Of a stretch of DNA of 64,000 nt, positions 62,101 to 64,000 are shown in pieces. Each line of letters begins with the position of its first letter. Position 1 is the stretch's first letter. The translations under genes and the position numbers were made by a program. The DNA comes from Harmothoe impar (Eukaryota; Annelida; Polychaeta; Phyllodocida; Polynoidae): positions 83,228,610-83,292,609 of the forward strand of contig OX381707.1 in NCBI GenBank assembly GCA_947462335.1. The letters run 5' to 3'. The notes beneath the pieces were generated by a model. That model was not told the DNA's origin. It did not search any database and saw only the letters and a program-made list of their open reading frames with translations.

Positions 62101-62613
62101 AGCATGTTCACAGGTGAGCCAATCCTAGACAGATTTCATTTCTTCTCATACATAATACCCCCTCTTTCTACCTTATTTAAATATATTACCTAAAATTCTA
62201 TCTGCATAGTTAAAAAGTCATACCAGACATATCACATCACATGACACGTATAGGCCCTACTAGTTGTCACAAATGTAACTGTATTTTTTACATATATAAC
62301 ACCTTAAATTCTATCTGCATAGTCAAAAAGTCATACCAGGCGTCTAACATCACATGACAGGTATACTACATGTAACAAATGTAACTGTACCATTCACTCA
62401 TATCTCGTTTCAGCCACCGTTGAAAGTCTCAAAAAGGTTGCGGGGACCACCATGTTCCAGTTATTGTACACACCCTACACAAACGGGGAAGGGAAAGTGG
62501 TTGACAAGGAGCGTGGGACGGTCTCTGAGCGGGAACTGCTGCGCGACATCAGTAAAGGGCTCGCCAAAATTCTCCCTCGTGCTCCCGGCCCCCTGCAGTT
62601 GCCTTCGCACTAA
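56102..62613 (+). CDS. Atypical homeodomain / HMG-like / Pro-rich nuclear protein gene
   Basis: Nine exons: 56102-56281, 56836-56961, 57263-57586, 57842-58004, 58280-59083, 59681-59880, 60186-60217, 61464-62113, 62414-62613, all GT-AG and in phase (0,0,0,1,1,0,2,1), ending at TAA 62611-62613. About 890 residues. Exon 1 is basic (KGHKKKVHRPRNG). Exon 2 into 3 gives a homeodomain-like fold: STDQEAILTSHF, then DVSVARVK joined to GWIGNHRSK, where Trp and Asn match the invariant W48 and N51. Exon 3 then has an HMG-box-like stretch (YSLYQKDHP, RQWAAEWRQKDPGYRAAYEA). Exons 5 and 8 are Pro/Ala/Ser-rich; the last exon encodes a compact hydrophobic domain (TTMFQLLYTPYTN ... SERELLRDISKGLAKI) of no known family. 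Likely a nuclear DNA-binding regulator. Confidence 0.7.
56836..57586 (+). CDS. DNA-binding exons 2-3 of the homeodomain-like gene
   Basis: The exon 2/3 intron falls inside the recognition helix, after VARVK and before GWIGNHRSK. The homeodomain match covers helix 1 (DQEAILTSHF), helix 2 (IDRITEAARECD) and helix 3; residues at the usual positions are W, I, N and R, but Q50 is replaced by Gly and the N-terminal arm is short. The HMG-like segment follows after a Gly/Lys-rich linker. Such a pair in one protein is unusual. Alternative: a transposase-derived HTH plus a coiled coil. Confidence 0.6.
58340..58660. repeat. 180-bp coding direct repeat in exon 5
   Basis: cagctgaatcagcccagcct... recurs at exactly 180 bp (58340 and 58520), encoding two AAESAQPGQPSP...ASAPAGS units. 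The period is a multiple of three, so the frame is kept. Confidence 0.85.
60519..60680. repeat. 'ctcgcgtataagccgcaccctaac' interspersed repeat
   Basis: Two head-to-tail copies with a ccgtatattctcgcg start, in an intron of the homeodomain-like gene. Related copies at 49370 and 47941. 60780-61200 of the same intron is G-run-rich and non-coding. Confidence 0.65.
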
Positions 62614-62756
62614 AATAACCAATGTTGTGTTCCGGTATCTTGACCCACCCCACCGTTATTGGGGCAGACCCTAAATCATTTTTAGACATATTTGAAATTT
62701 GTTGAAAATTTTATCCCAATTTAGACATTTTAACAGCTAAATGGAAAGTAAAAACA

Positions 62757-62762
62757 AATAAA
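62757..62762 (+). terminator. Polyadenylation signal AATAAA
   Basis: AATAAA followed by a second AATAAAATA, about 145 bases after the stop codon of the homeodomain-like gene; supports 62613 as its coding end. Confidence 0.55.
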
Positions 62763-62769
62763 ATAAAAT

Positions 62770-63399
62770 AGACCCTGTTTAATTTTGGCCAAGTTACCGG
62801 AACAGAACTTTTTTTGTAGGCATTACTTTCCGAGTACTTCCTGCTCTTGTGCACAATTTAATTTATTTTGTATTTATTATGGGTTATGAAAACCACCTGT
62901 TATGAATAGAACTGTACACAGTCCATTATTACACATAATGAGGGACATCCATACTTCAGTACGCACCCACCTCGGAGCTTGTTGCCCGCCTTATACCGGT
63001 GGCGGGGTAGTGCTTTTTAGTCTGACCCCCATTTAGAAAGTATGGGGTGAAACAGTGTCACCCCCTTCAATGTGGATTTATCATAATTTTCAGTTAAAAT
63101 ATACATCAGTGGGTATGGAATACATCCCTTTATCATTCGGTTGTGTGTTAACTCATGGATATTTAGCAAACAGAGATATCACCACATGTATGGCACATGT
63201 AGTAGTGTCATTGGTATCCAATTTATTTTGATGTACATTATCGCTATTTTAGTATTGATTTTTCAATCATATCAAATTATTTTCCTGTAATATCAATTGT
63301 TATAAATAACTCATTTCTAGTATACGGCTAGTTCTAGTGTACTTCGTATGGATATTTTAAACAATTCTTTCAGTTTTATTAAGGTGAATTCCTGCAGTA
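62770..63399. other. No gene seen
   Basis: AT-rich. ggccaagttaccggaacag at 62787 and the words near 62630 resemble the ends of the 51021-51314 element in mirrored form, perhaps an old copy in the 3' UTR. Confidence 0.45.
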
Positions 63400-63690
63400 C
63401 CTGGGGTTCTATAAAGTGTATCCATACAATGGCCTATTATCCGAAAATGTATTCGGTGTATCCATTCCCGGGATCCATTCAGTGGTTATCCATGACAGTC
63501 CTAATACGATGGGCAACCCTCCCACCCACTTAGCAGAGGCCGTGAGTGCATGGTGTCGTCTCCTCTCCCTCCCCCCCTTACTCCGACCCGCTGACCCGGG
63601 GTACACACCACCCCTCACCCCTTCTTCTGACCAGCCGCACCCTCACCCTCACGGGAGTGCCACCTTAGGCCACACCAAAAAAAAAAGTTG
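63400..63690 (+). CDS. Candidate exon after a strong acceptor
   Basis: After gaattcctgcag the frame reads YLGFYKVYPYNGLLSENVF, then GVSIPGIHSVVIHDSPNTMG, an ordinary amino-acid mix unlike chance ORFs here, continuing through a Leu/Pro/His-rich segment to about 63680. Its phase (0) does not fit the final exon of the homeodomain-like gene. It may belong to a neighbouring gene that continues to the right, or an alternative 3' end. Confidence 0.35.
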
Positions 63691-64000
63691 GTCTACGGAT
63701 TTTCATTTAGAAAAAATGGTGCGAGCGAGCGAATTTTTTTTTTTTTTTTTTTCCAAATTTTTATTTTGTCTGCGGATTTTAACCTTGAATCAAGTGGAGC
63801 GGGGGCAATTTTTTTTTTTTTTGAGGGAAACATTTTTGCAAACTCCCAAATTTGGCTAGCGATCAGAAAAAAGCCACCCAAAAAAAAAAAAAAAAAAAAA
63901 AAATTCAAATTTCTCCAAAAGTGGTGCGGGCGCATCCGTAGACACTTTTTTTTTCAAAAAAAATAAAAATTTGCATTTTCAAAAATATGGTGCGGGAAAT
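63680..64000. repeat. A/T homopolymer-rich low-complexity tail
   Basis: Four diverged units of ggtgcgagcg/ggtgcgggc plus T or A runs (near 63735, 63808, 63880, 63945). Tandem repeat of about 80-90 bp with homopolymers; ORFs here are poly-Phe/poly-Lys artefacts. Confidence 0.75.

Noticed and set aside
61620..62128. Several ORFs overlapping exon 8 in other frames
   Set aside because: C-rich DNA shadows; only the frame that splices in phase with exons 7 and 9 is kept.
63680..64000. Poly-Phe/poly-Lys ORFs at the right edge
   Set aside because: Products of homopolymer tracts.

Overview
The window is eukaryotic nuclear DNA, most likely from an invertebrate deuterostome; a lancelet-like animal is my best guess. 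That guess rests on genes built from short exons with GT-AG introns, death-fold/NACHT/Roc immune-type genes, tRNA-derived repeats, many short inverted-repeat transposons, and three large mobile elements (LINE, Ngaro, Polinton) of kinds usual in such genomes. I could not run a search, so the genus is inference. Host sequence is AT-rich, while the large elements and their genes are richer in GC.

Layout. 0.3-6.8 kb (minus): a host gene whose exons join in phase to give a CARD-like domain, a NACHT NTPase and a Roc (ROCO-type) GTPase; its 3' end lies outside the window. 6.8-9.7 kb: gene-free, with small repeats. 9.8-12.8 kb (minus): a LINE with an intact endonuclease-reverse transcriptase ORF. 13-16.6 kb: small repeats and a nested inverted-repeat element. 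16.66-22.48 kb (minus): a complete Ngaro-type tyrosine-recombinase retrotransposon with split direct repeats and gag, RT, RNase H and YR genes. 22.8-23.6 kb: a tandem array. 24-28.9 kb: mostly gene-free, with a small hAT-like element and one possible first exon.

28,977-39,481: a complete Polinton/Maverick (adintovirus-like) element of 10,505 bp with about 430-bp terminal inverted repeats, bounded by the 6-bp target duplication CATACC. It carries a compact leftward cluster (packaging ATPase, two conserved small or unknown genes, integrase, penton-like minor capsid, pVI-like protein, major capsid, adenain-like protease, small ORF), a basic orphan ORF, and a rightward alanine-rich ORF with its own TATA box. 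No family-B DNA polymerase gene is present.

39.5-48.2 kb: gene-poor sequence packed with hairpins and miniature elements, plus a LINE RT fragment. 48.7-54.4 kb (minus): a six-exon adaptor-like gene with two death-fold-like domains, whose first half is paralogous to the CARD-like exons of the NACHT-Roc gene. 56.1-62.6 kb (plus): a nine-exon gene encoding an atypical homeodomain, an HMG-box-like segment and long Pro/Ala/Ser-rich regions, arranged head-to-head with the adaptor gene. The window ends in A/T-rich low-complexity sequence.
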